A stretch of DNA of 64,000 nt, from assembly GCA_003326205.1 (NCBI GenBank), contig LWTK01000031.1:185555-249554 (forward strand), read 5' to 3'. A model generated the notes under the pieces. The model was given only the letters and a program-made list of their open reading frames with translations. It did no database searches and was not told where the DNA came from. Made by a program: the position numbers and the translations under genes. Of this stretch, positions 18,190 to 27,619 are shown piece after piece. The DNA is from Nostoc sp. ATCC 43529 (GTDB lineage Bacteria; Cyanobacteriota; Cyanobacteriia; Cyanobacteriales; Nostocaceae). Position 1 is the first letter of the stretch. Each line of letters opens with the position of its first letter.

Positions 18190-18560
18190 ATCTGCACTTT
18201 CTATGTATTTACAAGTCAAGACACAATTGATTACATCTCTACAGCAATCAACAGCTGCGGATGAATTCGCCAGCATATTTGCAAACAACAGACGGTTGCG
18301 ATTGATGTTTAATGCTGAGAAATCTTGTTGTGCTTGAGTTATAAAAAATAACAAGATTTTTAAATTCACTTGCTAAATCTGTCTTGATGTCTTGTCAGGA
18401 CTGGATTGATTGAGCAACTGAAATTAGTATGATGTACTGTTCTAGTTTGAACAACCTAAGTTTAGGATCTTAAGCTCCTAACTTAAGAATTATGAGCATA
18501 AGCCAGTATTGGCAATAGTTTGAGCTATTTAAGAACTTAAGGGCAAGCTCGTGCGATCGC
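18190..18560 (-). repeat. RTX leader repeat, copy 2
   Basis: Upstream of the 469-aa RTX gene and homologous along its length to 15841-16240. It contains the same inverted repeat (arms 18320-18329 and 18350-18359, AAATCTTGTT/AACAAGATTT, 20-nt spacer), so both arms and spacing are kept between copies. This is a candidate operator or transcript hairpin. Confidence 0.7.
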
Positions 18561-18787
18561 GCTATGTTCGGAAAAACTTTGAAAAGTGCGATCGCGCTAT
18601 GTTCCCAAAACTTGCCTTATCTTCGGAAAAATCTCTCAAGCCTGCCTATTTTGACAACAGGCGTGTTAACTTCCATAAACTTTAAGTGCTATTACTGAGT
18701 TTGCAGCTAGTTTCTAGGGTAAACTACTTATTTAGCGCAGATTTGTCTTCACTGCCTTCAAATCAAACGATTAGCTCATGATTACAA
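18561..18787. other. Intergenic region before the signalling operon
   Basis: Contains HIP1-rich direct repeats (gcgatcgcgctatgttc twice, at about 18554 and 18589) that continue the RTX leader family, then the presumed promoter of the forward operon. No gene was seen. Confidence 0.4.
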
Positions 18788-20134
18788 ATGGCTGACCAAA
18801 AGCAAAAACGCAGGCGGGGTGTACTTCTGACGCTGCAAGGGTTGAAAAAACTCCAACAAGCCAAATCTGAGGCAGAATTTCAGGACAACTATGGCAACCG
18901 CTACACGCTCGAAGCTTTAAGCGATCGCACTGGCTTATCTTTAGATACTTTAATGAAAGTATTAAAGTGCGAATCTGGAGTCGATCGCCAAACCCTCAAA
19001 TCCTGCTTCAGTGCTTTCAATCTAGTTCTGGAGCCAAGCGATTATTCGGGGTTAAAACCGCAAATTGAGGAGGTTTTCGAGTTAGACGCTACCCAACCTG
19101 CTGACGATCTCAACCCAGAATTTCCCGAAGGTCAAGTACCGCTAGATTCGGCATTTTACGTGGAGCGACCTCAAATTGAAGCTGAGTGTTACAGAGCAAT
19201 TACCCAGCCGGGGGCGCTGATCCGCATCAAAGCGCCCAGACGCATGGGAAAAACTTCGTTGATGGCTAGGATTCTCGCTCAAGCTTCTAAAAATGGCGAT
19301 CGCGCTGTACCAATCAGCTTCCAGTTAGCCGATAAAGCAACTTTTACTGACTTAGAGAAGTGCTTGCAGTGGTTCTGTGCTAGTGTCGGTTTGGGGTTGC
19401 AGCTACCGAATAAACTAACAGAGTATTGGGATACCCTGTTTGGTAGCAAGATTAGCTGCAAAATGTACTTTGAACAGTATCTTCTCAGTGAAATCAAGAC
19501 ACCGCTAGTACTGGCTTTGGATGATGTCGATCGCCTGTTCCAATATCCCGATTTGGCAGATGAATTTTTTGGGCTATTGCGAACCTGGCATGAAGAGGGA
19601 AAGAACCGGGATATTTGGAAAAAACTCCGATTGGTTGTCGCGCACTCAACAGAAGTTTATATTCCGCTAAATGTCAATAAATCCCCGTTTAATGTGGGGT
19701 TGCCCATTGAGTTGCAGCCGTTTACCAACGAGCAGGTACAGAACCTAGTCAGGCAGTATAAACTGAATTGGACAGCCCAAGAAGTAGAGCAACTGATGGC
19801 GCTTGTAGACGGACATCCTTATCTGGTGAGATTGGCACTGTATCACATTCAACAGCAGCACATTTCTGTTGAGCAGTTCTGGCAAACCTCGCATACATTA
19901 AATGGAATTTACAGGGATCACCTGCAACAACAATTTTGGAGTCTACAACAGCATCCACAACTAACAGCAGCCTTTACTAAGGTCGTGACGGAACCTGCAC
20001 CTGTGGAGTTAGATTTAACCCAAGCGTTCCAGTTGCAAAGTATGGGATTGGTGCATCTACATGGTAAACAGGTGACATTTAGTTGCAAATTGTACTGGGA
20101 GTATTTCCGAGATCGCTTCAGTAGCAGTTCCTAA
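18788..20134 (+). CDS. HTH plus AAA-like (AAA_35) NTPase, first gene of signalling operon
   Basis: 448 aa. Residues 1-90 (RRRGVLLTLQGLKKLQQA ... YTLEALSDRTGLSLDTLMKV) form the small helix-turn-helix-like module that precedes NTPase and WD40 parts in many cyanobacterial signalling proteins. From about 115 an AAA-like domain begins with FYVERPQIE, Walker A KAPRRMGKTSL near 150, and Walker B LVLALDDVDRL near 240, followed by a helical lid. This family (AAA_35) is STAND-related; the partner is unknown. The stop at 20132-20134 lies one base before the ATG of the phosphatase gene, so the two are translationally linked. I infer a sensor or switch role for the operon. Confidence 0.82.
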   Translation: MADQKQKRRRGVLLTLQGLKKLQQAKSEAEFQDNYGNRYTLEALSDRTGLSLDTLMKVLKCESGVDRQTLKSCFSAFNLVLEPSDYSGLKPQIEEVFELDATQPADDLNPEFPEGQVPLDSAFYVERPQIEAECYRAITQPGALIRIKAPRRMGKTSLMARILAQASKNGDRAVPISFQLADKATFTDLEKCLQWFCASVGLGLQLPNKLTEYWDTLFGSKISCKMYFEQYLLSEIKTPLVLALDDVDRLFQYPDLADEFFGLLRTWHEEGKNRDIWKKLRLVVAHSTEVYIPLNVNKSPFNVGLPIELQPFTNEQVQNLVRQYKLNWTAQEVEQLMALVDGHPYLVRLALYHIQQQHISVEQFWQTSHTLNGIYRDHLQQQFWSLQQHPQLTAAFTKVVTEPAPVELDLTQAFQLQSMGLVHLHGKQVTFSCKLYWEYFRDRFSSSS

Positions 20135-20135
20135 A

Positions 20136-22016
20136 ATGAAGCTACAACAAAAGACACTGCTGATTATTAATGCAACACTACTCGGTTTGATTGGGTTGTT
20201 TTACACTGCCTCTTCAACTATCTTTATGAACAGCATTCAGCAGGCAGAAGAACATGAAGCCCAGCAAACCGTCAAAGGCGTGCAAAGTCTACTGAGGCAA
20301 ACTCAAGAAAATTTTCGCGATCGCTATATTGATTGGTCAGCTTGGGATGATACCTACAACTTCATTGAGAACCAAAATAAGGAATACTCGCAAGCAAATC
20401 TAGTGCCAGCAACTCTCAGAGCTTTGCAAGTTAATTTGATGGTATATATTAATACGTCAAATCGCATTGTCTATGGTACTGGCTTTGACTTGAATAATCA
20501 GACATACAAACCAATTCCTCAATTATTGCGCGATCGCCTCTCCTCCCCCAACGATTTACTGTTACAGCGCCCTAACTTAACCGCGAAGCAAACTGGCATT
20601 CTCTTGTCACCTGAAGGCCCCATGTGGATTACTTCTCAACCAATTCTCAGGAGTACAGGTGAAGGCCCCATGCGAGGCAGTTTAATTGTTGGTCGCAATC
20701 TCGATGCTAAAGCAGTTGAGCAACTATCTAGGATTGCTCGGCTGCCAATTAAGATATATCGCCTAGATGAACGCCAACAATCTGCTGAATTTCAGACAGT
20801 TCAACCCAACTTGTCTAATAATACTATCTTTGTACAACCTATTAGTGAAGAAGTAATTGAGGCATATACATTACTGAATGACATCGATGGTAAACCTGCT
20901 CTGGTTTTACAAGTAGACATTCCGAGAACGATTTCTCAGCAAGGTAGAAAAAGTCTGTACTACTTAATTGGTGCTTTGCTAATCAGTGGAATTGTCTTCG
21001 ATGCTGTTGTCCTGCTGTTGCTCAATCGCTCGGTTTTATCTCGATTAGCTAAACTAAGCCGTGAAGTTGGACACATTCGCAATCTTAACAACCTTTCAGC
21101 CAAGCTATCGGTGTCTAGCAACGATGAAATCTCTGAACTCACAGTAACGATCAACCGGATGTTAGAAGCACTAGCAATCGCTCAGGAAAAACAGCAGAAC
21201 ACCCTTAATCAACTGGCTCAGGCAAATCAGGAAATTGAATCTCTAAACAATTCACTTCAATCAGAAAATCTGCGGATGAGTGCAGAACTGGCAATTAGCC
21301 GTCACCTCCAACAAATGATCCTGCCAAAACCAGAGGAACTACGGCAAGTTCCGGGACTGGACATTGTAGGCTTTATGCAACCTGCTGAGGAAGTTGGGGG
21401 CGACTACTACGATGTTGTGCAAAGCAATGGCTTAGTCAAAATCGGCATTGGTGATGTTACCGGACACGGGCTAGAAAGCGGGGTGCTGATGCTGATGACT
21501 CAAACCGCAGTCCGTACCTTACTGGAAAATCAAGAAACTAACTCCACCAGGTTCCTCAACACGCTCAACCGGGTAATCTATGACAATGCCCGACGCATGA
21601 ATTTTCAAAAGAACCTGACACTGCTACTACTAGACTATCAAGAAGGTCGTATTCGGTTGAGTGGGCAACATGAAGAAATGCTAGTGGTGCGTGTCGGCGG
21701 GCAAATTGAGCGGATTGATACAACTGCTCTAGGATTTCCCTTAGGAGTGATTGCAGATATCAATGAATTCATTAGCCAAACTGAAGTGCAACTACAATCA
21801 GGAGATGGTGTAGTGTTGTATACCGATGGTATTACCGAAGCCAGAAACGCACAGCGAGAACAATATGGGCTAGAGCGGTTGTGTCAAGTCGTTAGCCAGA
21901 ACTGGCATCAATCAGCCGCAGGTGTTCAGCAGGCAGCGATCGCAGATGTGCAACAGCACATTGGAGAGCAAAAGATTCGAGATGACATTACATTACTCGT
22001 GCTTAAGCAGCAGTAG
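20136..22016 (+). CDS. CHASE4-HAMP-PP2C (RsbU/SpoIIE-type) serine phosphatase
   Basis: 626 aa. TM1 at about 7-30, an extracytoplasmic CHASE4 domain about 45-265 with the signature YIDWSAWDDTYNFIE, TM2 at about 275-297, HAMP 297-350, a coiled coil to about 395, and a PP2C/SpoIIE phosphatase 408-626. Metal-binding motifs are intact: GGDYYD at 422-427, GDVTGHG at 439-445, TDGITEA and the terminal RDDITLLVL. In partner switching such enzymes dephosphorylate a STAS antagonist in response to an outside signal, and a STAS gene lies two genes downstream. The ligand of CHASE4 is unknown. The domain order is typical of cyanobacterial IcfG-like phosphatases. Confidence 0.93.
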   Translation: MKLQQKTLLIINATLLGLIGLFYTASSTIFMNSIQQAEEHEAQQTVKGVQSLLRQTQENFRDRYIDWSAWDDTYNFIENQNKEYSQANLVPATLRALQVNLMVYINTSNRIVYGTGFDLNNQTYKPIPQLLRDRLSSPNDLLLQRPNLTAKQTGILLSPEGPMWITSQPILRSTGEGPMRGSLIVGRNLDAKAVEQLSRIARLPIKIYRLDERQQSAEFQTVQPNLSNNTIFVQPISEEVIEAYTLLNDIDGKPALVLQVDIPRTISQQGRKSLYYLIGALLISGIVFDAVVLLLLNRSVLSRLAKLSREVGHIRNLNNLSAKLSVSSNDEISELTVTINRMLEALAIAQEKQQNTLNQLAQANQEIESLNNSLQSENLRMSAELAISRHLQQMILPKPEELRQVPGLDIVGFMQPAEEVGGDYYDVVQSNGLVKIGIGDVTGHGLESGVLMLMTQTAVRTLLENQETNSTRFLNTLNRVIYDNARRMNFQKNLTLLLLDYQEGRIRLSGQHEEMLVVRVGGQIERIDTTALGFPLGVIADINEFISQTEVQLQSGDGVVLYTDGITEARNAQREQYGLERLCQVVSQNWHQSAAGVQQAAIADVQQHIGEQKIRDDITLLVLKQQ

Positions 22017-22118
22017 ATTCTAGTAATTCGTAATTCATAATTCGTAATTAATAATTAATTTTGTCAAGGTTTTAGATGTTTCAAATAAGTTGTTTATTTA
22101 TGCAAAAGTGTACTAGTT

Positions 22119-22724
22119 ATGTTGAAGAACAGAGGTAAAATCAATATGGCTCAGATATTCGGGGATTTTATCGAAAATTCATCCCCCAGTACAGAGTATT
22201 TGATTGTTGGGTTTTCGCCCAGTTCGATTCCATTAAAGCAGCGTTGGCAGAACAATGGCTTATCTGCCGGGTTTATTGCTGACTATTTAATCGCCTTTTT
22301 CCCAGTCAACGAAAATGAGCCAGGGGCGCTAGATAAGCGGAACAAGACTTTGGGAGCTGTAAAATACGTTACCAATGAATTATTGGAAAATGCGATGAAG
22401 TTCACTGATGAAAGCTCGCAGGTTCCAGTCAGTATTAAGCTTGAATTGAGAACAGATTGTCTGATATTTCAAGCAACCAACGCTATTAATCCTCAAGCAG
22501 TTCCATCTTTTCAAACCCTAATTCAGGAGTTAATCAGCTCCGATCCTAGTGAATTATTCATGCAGCGATTGGAAAAAAATACGATGGATAACTGGCATTC
22601 ATCCGGCCTCGGTCTAATTACTATTATGAATGACTACATGGGTAAACTCGGCTGGAAGTTTGAGACAATTCAACAGCACCCAGAAATTATCACTGTCACC
22701 ACAACTGTACAGCTAACCCTATGA
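22119..22724 (+). CDS. Small HATPase-type regulator (slr1658-like)
   Basis: 201 aa; the ATG at 22146 (MAQIFGDF) is an alternative start and fits relatives better. It has a GHKL-type ATP-binding shape: N-box YVTNELLENAMKF at about 88-100 and a glycine box HSSGLGLITIMNDY near 165-178. The usual DxGxG box is replaced by TNAINPQAV, as in the slr1658-type family, so it resembles anti-sigma kinases (SpoIIAB/RsbW, SiaB) but is divergent. Known relatives are coded next to a STAS protein and a PP2C phosphatase, as here. Proposed role: phosphorylates and/or binds the STAS protein encoded at 22833. Confidence 0.8.
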   Translation: MLKNRGKINMAQIFGDFIENSSPSTEYLIVGFSPSSIPLKQRWQNNGLSAGFIADYLIAFFPVNENEPGALDKRNKTLGAVKYVTNELLENAMKFTDESSQVPVSIKLELRTDCLIFQATNAINPQAVPSFQTLIQELISSDPSELFMQRLEKNTMDNWHSSGLGLITIMNDYMGKLGWKFETIQQHPEIITVTTTVQLTL

Positions 22725-22832
22725 AGGAGCAGGGGACTAAGCAAGAGGGGAAAAGGGATAGTTCTTACCTTTCCCCTTACCTTTTTCCCAATTACCAATT
22801 ACCACTGACAACTAACAACTGACAATTGACTA

Positions 22833-23183
22833 ATGACTATGGAAGTTAAAGATAAAGACTACAGCGTTCAGTACGATTCCCAGACTAATACAGTAATTTT
22901 TCAGGGAGAACTTCTGCTCAGTGACATGGATAGTTACACTCCTATAATGTCATTACTAGATAACATCGTAGAGCAAGAACCGCCCGTTCTGACTTTAGAT
23001 TTACGTGGCTTGGAGTTCCTAAATAGTTCGGGAATTAATGTGTTGTTCAGGCTGGTAATTAAAGTGCGTGAAAAAGCTAATATGCAACTGATTGTTCGAG
23101 GAGATAACCATGTTTCTTGGCAAAGTAAATCCTTAGTAAATTTGCAGCGATTGATGCCCACAGTGCAGCTAAATTGGGAATAA
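22833..23183 (+). CDS. STAS-domain antagonist (slr1659-like)
   Basis: 116 aa, a single STAS fold. The segment LDLRGLEFLNSSGINVLFRL (about 54-73) is the switch helix of anti-anti-sigma factors, and its Ser-Ser pair contains the expected phosphorylation site. It is the natural substrate of the HATPase protein before it and of the PP2C phosphatase. The start region is made of heptamers (gacaact, gacaatt, gactaatgact), so the choice between the ATG at 22833 and the ATG two codons later is open. About 108 bp separates it from the previous gene. Confidence 0.85.
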   Translation: MTMEVKDKDYSVQYDSQTNTVIFQGELLLSDMDSYTPIMSLLDNIVEQEPPVLTLDLRGLEFLNSSGINVLFRLVIKVREKANMQLIVRGDNHVSWQSKSLVNLQRLMPTVQLNWE

Positions 23184-23250
23184 ATATGTTTGACATTTGT
23201 TCAAAACGCGATCGCCACAATAAATATTTATCCAAAAAGTAGCTATAAAC

Positions 23251-25701
23251 ATGACAGAGGCGAATTCAAAAGAAAAGTTTTTGTTAGAGCTTAAACGATT
23301 AAATATAGAAATAGAAACACTAAATCGTAAGCTAGAGGCACTACAGCGAGAAAAAGCTGATTTGGAAATCATACTAGAAGCTACAACAGAGCATGGCGAT
23401 CGCGTTTTAAAAGATTTGCTACGGCAGAAGGTTGATTTAGAAATTTTATTAGAGGCGACAACAGAGCATTCCGATTCGATTACTCTAGAATTGAGACAGC
23501 AGCGAGAAGAACAGTTTCAACGAATCGCAGAAGCAATACCCGTAGGAATTATCATTTCTAGAGTTACCGATAGTCAGATTTTATATGCAAACGCAGCGAT
23601 GGAAATACTACTGGGGCTTTCTCCCCAAGAGTTGCTTAATCATAGCTCAGTTGACTTTTATGACAACCCCGCAGAACGTCAAACAATTTTGTCTATTCTG
23701 ACTACAGACCAACAGTTTCAGGGGCAAGCCAGACTTAAACAAGCTGATGGTACACCATTTTGGGCATTGCTTTCATTAAAACCCTTCAAATTTCAAGGTG
23801 CGAACTCACTCCTGACTGCACTGTATGATATTAGCGATCGCAAGCAAGCTGAAGAAGCCCTACAAGAAAGCAAGCAGCAGCTCAACCGACAAAATGCAGC
23901 ATTAATTGAGCTAACCCGCAATAAAGCACTCAATCAAGGGGATTGGCAAACAGCTATCCAGGAAATTACCACAGTGGCTTCCCAAACGCTAAACATTGAA
24001 CGTGCTAGCGTTTGGCTGTATGGCGAGGAAAGAGATGGGATTAACTGTGTAGATTTATTTGAACTAACAGCAAGTTGCCATTCCCAAGGAGGCAAACTAA
24101 CAGCAATCGACTATCCCACCTATTTCCAGGTGTTGGAAGAAAGCCAGATTATCGCTGTAGACGATACCGCAACAGACCTCAGAACAACTGAGTTTTGGGA
24201 ATTCTACCTCAAACCCCTTCAAATTACAGCCTTGCTAGATGCTCCCATTCGGTTGGATGGGGAAACAATTGGCGTATTGTGTCTAGAACAGGTTGGTATC
24301 CCACGCCCTTGGACGGTGGAAGAACAGGGATTTGTCCGCTCAGTGGCGGATTTAGTGACTCTAGCAATTGAAGCCCGTCAGCGCAACCAAGCAGAAGCAG
24401 AACGGGTGCAGTTTATTCAAGAGCTTGCCCTCAAAAATGCAGCTTTGCAGCAGGCTAAAGATGAATTAGCCCAAATCAATCGCACCTTGGAAGCGAAAGT
24501 TGAACAGCGCACCCAAGAATTATCCCAAACCCTAGAAGTTCTCAAAGCCACCCAAGCTGAACTGGTGATTGAAAACACCTTGCTGAGAAGTGCAGAACAA
24601 ACCTCAACTTATGATTATCAAGTTGGTGGCAGTTTACCAATGGATGCACCCACTTATGTGGTGCGACAAGCCGATCGCAATCTCTACAAAGCACTGAAAC
24701 TAGGAGAGTTTTGCTATGTCTTGAATTCGCGGCAAGTGGGCAAATCTAGCCTGCGGGTACAAATCATGAAACGGCTTATAGCAGAAGGCTTTGCTTGTGC
24801 TGCGATCGACCTTTCAGAAATTGGCAATCGCCAGACTACTCCAGAACAGTGGTATGCAGGCTTTAGTTATTTGCTGGTAACTAGCTTTAATTTATTTAGT
24901 AAAGTTAATATTCGTACTTGGTGGCAGGAGCATAACTTTTTATCTCCAGTGCAGCGATTGAGTTTGTTTATTGATGAAGTATTACTCAAAAACATCTCTG
25001 AAAATATTATTATTTTTATCGATGAAATTGACAGCACACTTACACTTGATTTCGCCATTGATGACTTTTTTGTTTTGCTGCGGACTTGCTATAACAAACG
25101 GGCTGATAATCCAGAATACAAACGTATTTCGTTTGTCTTGCTAGGGGTTGCCACACCTTCTCAACTGATTCAAGACAAGCAGCGCACACCGTTCAATGTC
25201 GGTCAAGCGATTGAACTCAAGGGCTTTCAGTTGCATGAAGCTCAACCTTTGCTGGTAGGGTTGGCAGAGAAAGTTAGTAACCCGCAAGCCGTACTCAAAG
25301 AAGTGCTAGCCTGGACAAACGGTCAACCTTTTCTGACTCAAAAACTCTGTAAACTTATTCGTAAATCTGATGTCATTTCTTTTAGTAGTGAAGCAGAGTG
25401 GGTAGAGAATTTAGTGCGATCGCAAATTATCGAAAACTGGGAATCTCAAGACGAGCCGGAGCATTTAAAGACAATCCGCGATCGCTTGCTCAAAGACAAA
25501 CAGCGAACCGTGCATCTACTAAATCTTTATCGACAAATTTTACAGCAACAAGAAGCGATCGCCCCTGACAGTTCTGAACAAATGGAATTACTTTTGTCTG
25601 GATTAGTAGTCAAGCAACAGGGAAAACTGAAAGTTCACAACCGGATTTATGAATTAATCTTTGACAGTAGTTGGGTTGAGCAAATAATTCATAATTCGTG
25701 A
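23251..25701 (+). CDS. Coiled coil-PAS-GAF-AAA_35 fusion sensor
   Basis: 816 aa. Residues 1-85 form a coiled coil with an internal repeat: [14 protein letters not shown] (37-50) and [14 protein letters not shown] (62-75). PAS about 85-200, GAF about 218-375 ([10 protein letters not shown] ... [13 protein letters not shown]), a second coil 375-450 ([19 protein letters not shown]), then an AAA-like domain from about 452. In that domain Walker A is NSRQVGKSS (492-500) and Walker [11 protein letters not shown] (near 587-596). PAS-GAF-coil normally leads into a histidine kinase or cyclase; here an NTPase of the same family as gene 18788 takes that place. It is the last gene of the operon, 67 bp after the STAS gene. 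Output is unknown. Confidence 0.85.
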   Translation: MTEANSKEKFLLELKRLNIEIETLNRKLEALQREKADLEIILEATTEHGDRVLKDLLRQKVDLEILLEATTEHSDSITLELRQQREEQFQRIAEAIPVGIIISRVTDSQILYANAAMEILLGLSPQELLNHSSVDFYDNPAERQTILSILTTDQQFQGQARLKQADGTPFWALLSLKPFKFQGANSLLTALYDISDRKQAEEALQESKQQLNRQNAALIELTRNKALNQGDWQTAIQEITTVASQTLNIERASVWLYGEERDGINCVDLFELTASCHSQGGKLTAIDYPTYFQVLEESQIIAVDDTATDLRTTEFWEFYLKPLQITALLDAPIRLDGETIGVLCLEQVGIPRPWTVEEQGFVRSVADLVTLAIEARQRNQAEAERVQFIQELALKNAALQQAKDELAQINRTLEAKVEQRTQELSQTLEVLKATQAELVIENTLLRSAEQTSTYDYQVGGSLPMDAPTYVVRQADRNLYKALKLGEFCYVLNSRQVGKSSLRVQIMKRLIAEGFACAAIDLSEIGNRQTTPEQWYAGFSYLLVTSFNLFSKVNIRTWWQEHNFLSPVQRLSLFIDEVLLKNISENIIIFIDEIDSTLTLDFAIDDFFVLLRTCYNKRADNPEYKRISFVLLGVATPSQLIQDKQRTPFNVGQAIELKGFQLHEAQPLLVGLAEKVSNPQAVLKEVLAWTNGQPFLTQKLCKLIRKSDVISFSSEAEWVENLVRSQIIENWESQDEPEHLKTIRDRLLKDKQRTVHLLNLYRQILQQQEAIAPDSSEQMELLLSGLVVKQQGKLKVHNRIYELIFDSSWVEQIIHNS

Positions 25702-25809
25702 TTAAAATACTGAATAGTAAACAGTTATCAGGCGTATGGTGAGGGACTGCTACCCGCCCTGCCCCCACGGCAAACGCATGTGTGACTCGTTCCTAAGCTA
25801 ATACATAAC

Positions 25810-26241
25810 TTACTTACGCACCGCAGCGCTAAATCCAGCTGCCTTGAACTGCTTCAGCTTTAATGGAGTAGGCTGATTTGCAGGCACAGAAATTCTCAAT
25901 TCAAAATCGCTAACACCTGGTGGCACCTCAGCAATCGAACCAAGACGGGTACGGTTTTGCATTACTGAGTCATTGTTGGCATCATATATGCGTCCAAAAA
26001 TATCTGCATCATAAACTGTTTTTTTACTACCATTTTCTGCTTTGCCAGTGACAATAAAGCAATTAGCCGCAGCACTACCGCTACTAATAACAGCTCCTTG
26101 TGCTAGTTCTGGCGGACAATCCTGATAAGAAATATCAAACAGTCTAATCTGTGTCAGCGCTAGAGCCGGGGGAGTAAGCACCCACGATAGAAAAGTGATG
26201 AAAAAGCAAATAAAAACAATCGTGAGTGAGCGCAACCGCAT
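25810..26241 (-). CDS. Secreted small protein with beta-sandwich look (143 aa)
   Basis: Signal peptide MRLRSLTIVFICFFITFLSW with cleavage near PALA-LT (about residue 28). The mature part has two cysteines (DCPPE and NCFIV) that could form a disulfide, VTGKAENGSKKTVYDADIFG and RTRLGSIAEVPPGVSDFELR, a pattern like small FxLYD-type beta-sandwich domains. Some relatives carry the label 'biotin carboxylase', which nothing in the sequence supports. It is convergent with the signalling operon, with about 110 bp between. Confidence 0.65.
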   Translation of the reverse strand: MRLRSLTIVFICFFITFLSWVLTPPALALTQIRLFDISYQDCPPELAQGAVISSGSAAANCFIVTGKAENGSKKTVYDADIFGRIYDANNDSVMQNRTRLGSIAEVPPGVSDFELRISVPANQPTPLKLKQFKAAGFSAAVRK

Positions 26242-26371
26242 ACAAGACTCCGTAATTTAATTCAATAATTCTGTAACTTATAACCTCAGCTTACAACGGA
26301 ATTACGATTGATTGATGACGGTTATTGCATAAGCCCTGCTAAGAGGCAATTTATAAAGTAAACCTTAAACT
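26242..26371. other. Upstream region of the secreted protein gene
   Basis: AT-rich, presumably its promoter (reading left). Nothing else was recognised before the miniature element begins. Confidence 0.35.
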
Positions 26372-26710
26372 GTAGTGGCGTGGCAAGGCTTAAATGTTGC
26401 AATAGATTTTATTGTGGGGTGGGCCGGAAAGCCCGCCCCGGACGGGCGAGACGCCATTGGTGTCAACTTAAGCTCAAAGCTATATCAGGCAGGCGTTTTG
26501 CACATCCCTCACGCCCTCATCCCCTAACCCCTTCTCCCACAGGAGAAGGGGAATTAAATCTCTTGCTCCCCTCTCCCTTGGGGAGAGGGGCTGGGGGTGA
26601 GGGCAAAACCTTGTCACAAAGCGGGTTTCACGTTAAGTTGACACCAATGGCGAGACGCCCATCCCACAAGAGTTTACTAATAGACTATTTTGGCCTTGAC
26701 ACACCAGTAG
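26372..26710. mobile_element. MITE 'D' (filled): host element interrupted by 193-bp element C
   Basis: Ends are inverted copies, GTAGTGGCGTGGCAAGGC on the left against the reverse of ggccttgacacaccagtag on the right. It is 339 bp, while the uninterrupted relative at 30879-31012 is 134 bp. The extra DNA is element C (26456-26648) plus one 11-bp duplicate of GGCGAGACGCC (26445-26455 and 26649-26659). The long ORFs over it are by-products of its G+C-rich repeats. Confidence 0.75.
26456..26648. mobile_element. MITE 'C', 193 bp, copy inside D
   Basis: Terminal inverted repeats ATTGGTGTCAACTTAA and its reverse TTAAGTTGACACCAAT are perfect over 16 bp. The interior has paired runs (cccctctccc/gggagagggg and ccccttctccc/gggagaagggg type). 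It is flanked by the 11-bp direct repeat GGCGAGACGCC. Same length (193 bp) and family as 36630-36822. Confidence 0.8.
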
Positions 26711-26911
26711 ATACTTTGGTGCGTTACTAACAATTGCTCAGATTTTTTTCCTGTTTTTACCTGAAAGTGTTGGCATTATTTCATTACACCCTAACGATCA
26801 GTTTTTAATCGAACCTGATATGACCACAGCTCGATTGGCAGGTTGATTAAAAACTTTAATTTAACATTTGTAATAATTAAGTAAACAAACCTACGATTGC
26901 TATTAATTTTT
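26711..26911. other. Spacer before 26912 gene
   Basis: AT-rich, no gene seen; likely promoter of the following forward gene. Confidence 0.35.
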
Positions 26912-27544
26912 ATGACACCAGATGAGATTGAAACAGCTATGCAAGCAGCCTTTAATAGTTGTGATGCTGTAGGCTGTCCTCTCACTGACGCGCAGAAACA
27001 GATATTATTGCAATTCGTTGAGCAAATTCAGGAAAATTCTAACTCTGAGGCGTCAGATATTGCTAATCCTTTGGACGAACTTACCCCAGAGGAGTTAGAA
27101 GCGTTTTTAGAATTTGTCAAGAGCCAGGAACAACGTAACCGTACTTGGAAAGTACAATTACTCAATGATTGGCTGTTGGAAAATGACTCTGGAACAGTAC
27201 AATTTATCCGCCAACGCTACGGTTTAGAGTGGCTCAACCGTGTTGAGTCTTACCATTTTGATAAGTATTGTTATTTAGAAGATGCATTGAAGTTGAAAGT
27301 AGGCGATCGCATTGAAATTTGCAATGCCTTATGGGAATGGGTGCAAGAAGATGGCCCGTGTAAACCGGAGTGGTTTCCATCCATTGTGATTCAAGTTGAT
27401 GAAATTAGCGATGTCTACGACGGGCTACGCCTACGCGATAACTCCTGTACTAATTGCGTCGTCCGCTTCTTCAACGGCGCTGAGTATGAAATTCAAGGAA
27501 TCTACGAATGGAATCGGTATAACTGGCGCTGGTGTCAGAAGTAG
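26912..27544 (+). CDS. Conserved cyanobacterial protein of unknown function (210 aa)
   Basis: The ATG at 26912 (MTPDEIETAMQAAF) is chosen over a TTG at 26897. The N-terminal third is helical and acidic (LDELTPEELEAFLEFVKSQE). The middle has WKVQLLNDWLLENDSG and VQFIRQRYGLEWLNR. The C-terminal part is rich in Trp and Tyr (CNALWEWVQEDGPCKPEWFP; YEWNRYNWRWCQK) and probably forms a small beta-barrel. No signal peptide. I do not recognise a named domain. It is convergent with the esterase-like gene at 27620; a short hairpin separates them. Confidence 0.7.
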   Translation: MTPDEIETAMQAAFNSCDAVGCPLTDAQKQILLQFVEQIQENSNSEASDIANPLDELTPEELEAFLEFVKSQEQRNRTWKVQLLNDWLLENDSGTVQFIRQRYGLEWLNRVESYHFDKYCYLEDALKLKVGDRIEICNALWEWVQEDGPCKPEWFPSIVIQVDEISDVYDGLRLRDNSCTNCVVRFFNGAEYEIQGIYEWNRYNWRWCQK

Positions 27545-27598
27545 CTGGATAGAGGAAGGGAACAACGAAATAAGGGGAATAATTCTTAAATCTTGTAC

Positions 27599-27618
27599 AG
27601 ACGCGATTCATCGCGTCT
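27599..27618. terminator. Short hairpin between convergent genes
   Basis: AGACGCGA-TTCA-TCGCGTCT, perfect 8-bp stem, directly before the stop of the leftward gene at 27620 and 55 bp after the stop of the forward gene. It belongs to the same 'gagacgNN' hairpin family as 31046 and 41739. It could end transcripts from either side; there is no long T run, so termination is inferred. Confidence 0.45.
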
Positions 27619-27619
27619 C

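Noticed and set aside
26380..26730. 116-codon frame over the D/C element
   Set aside because: It follows the inverted-repeat DNA of the miniature elements and mirrors a frame in the other copy at 36524-36865; not a protein.
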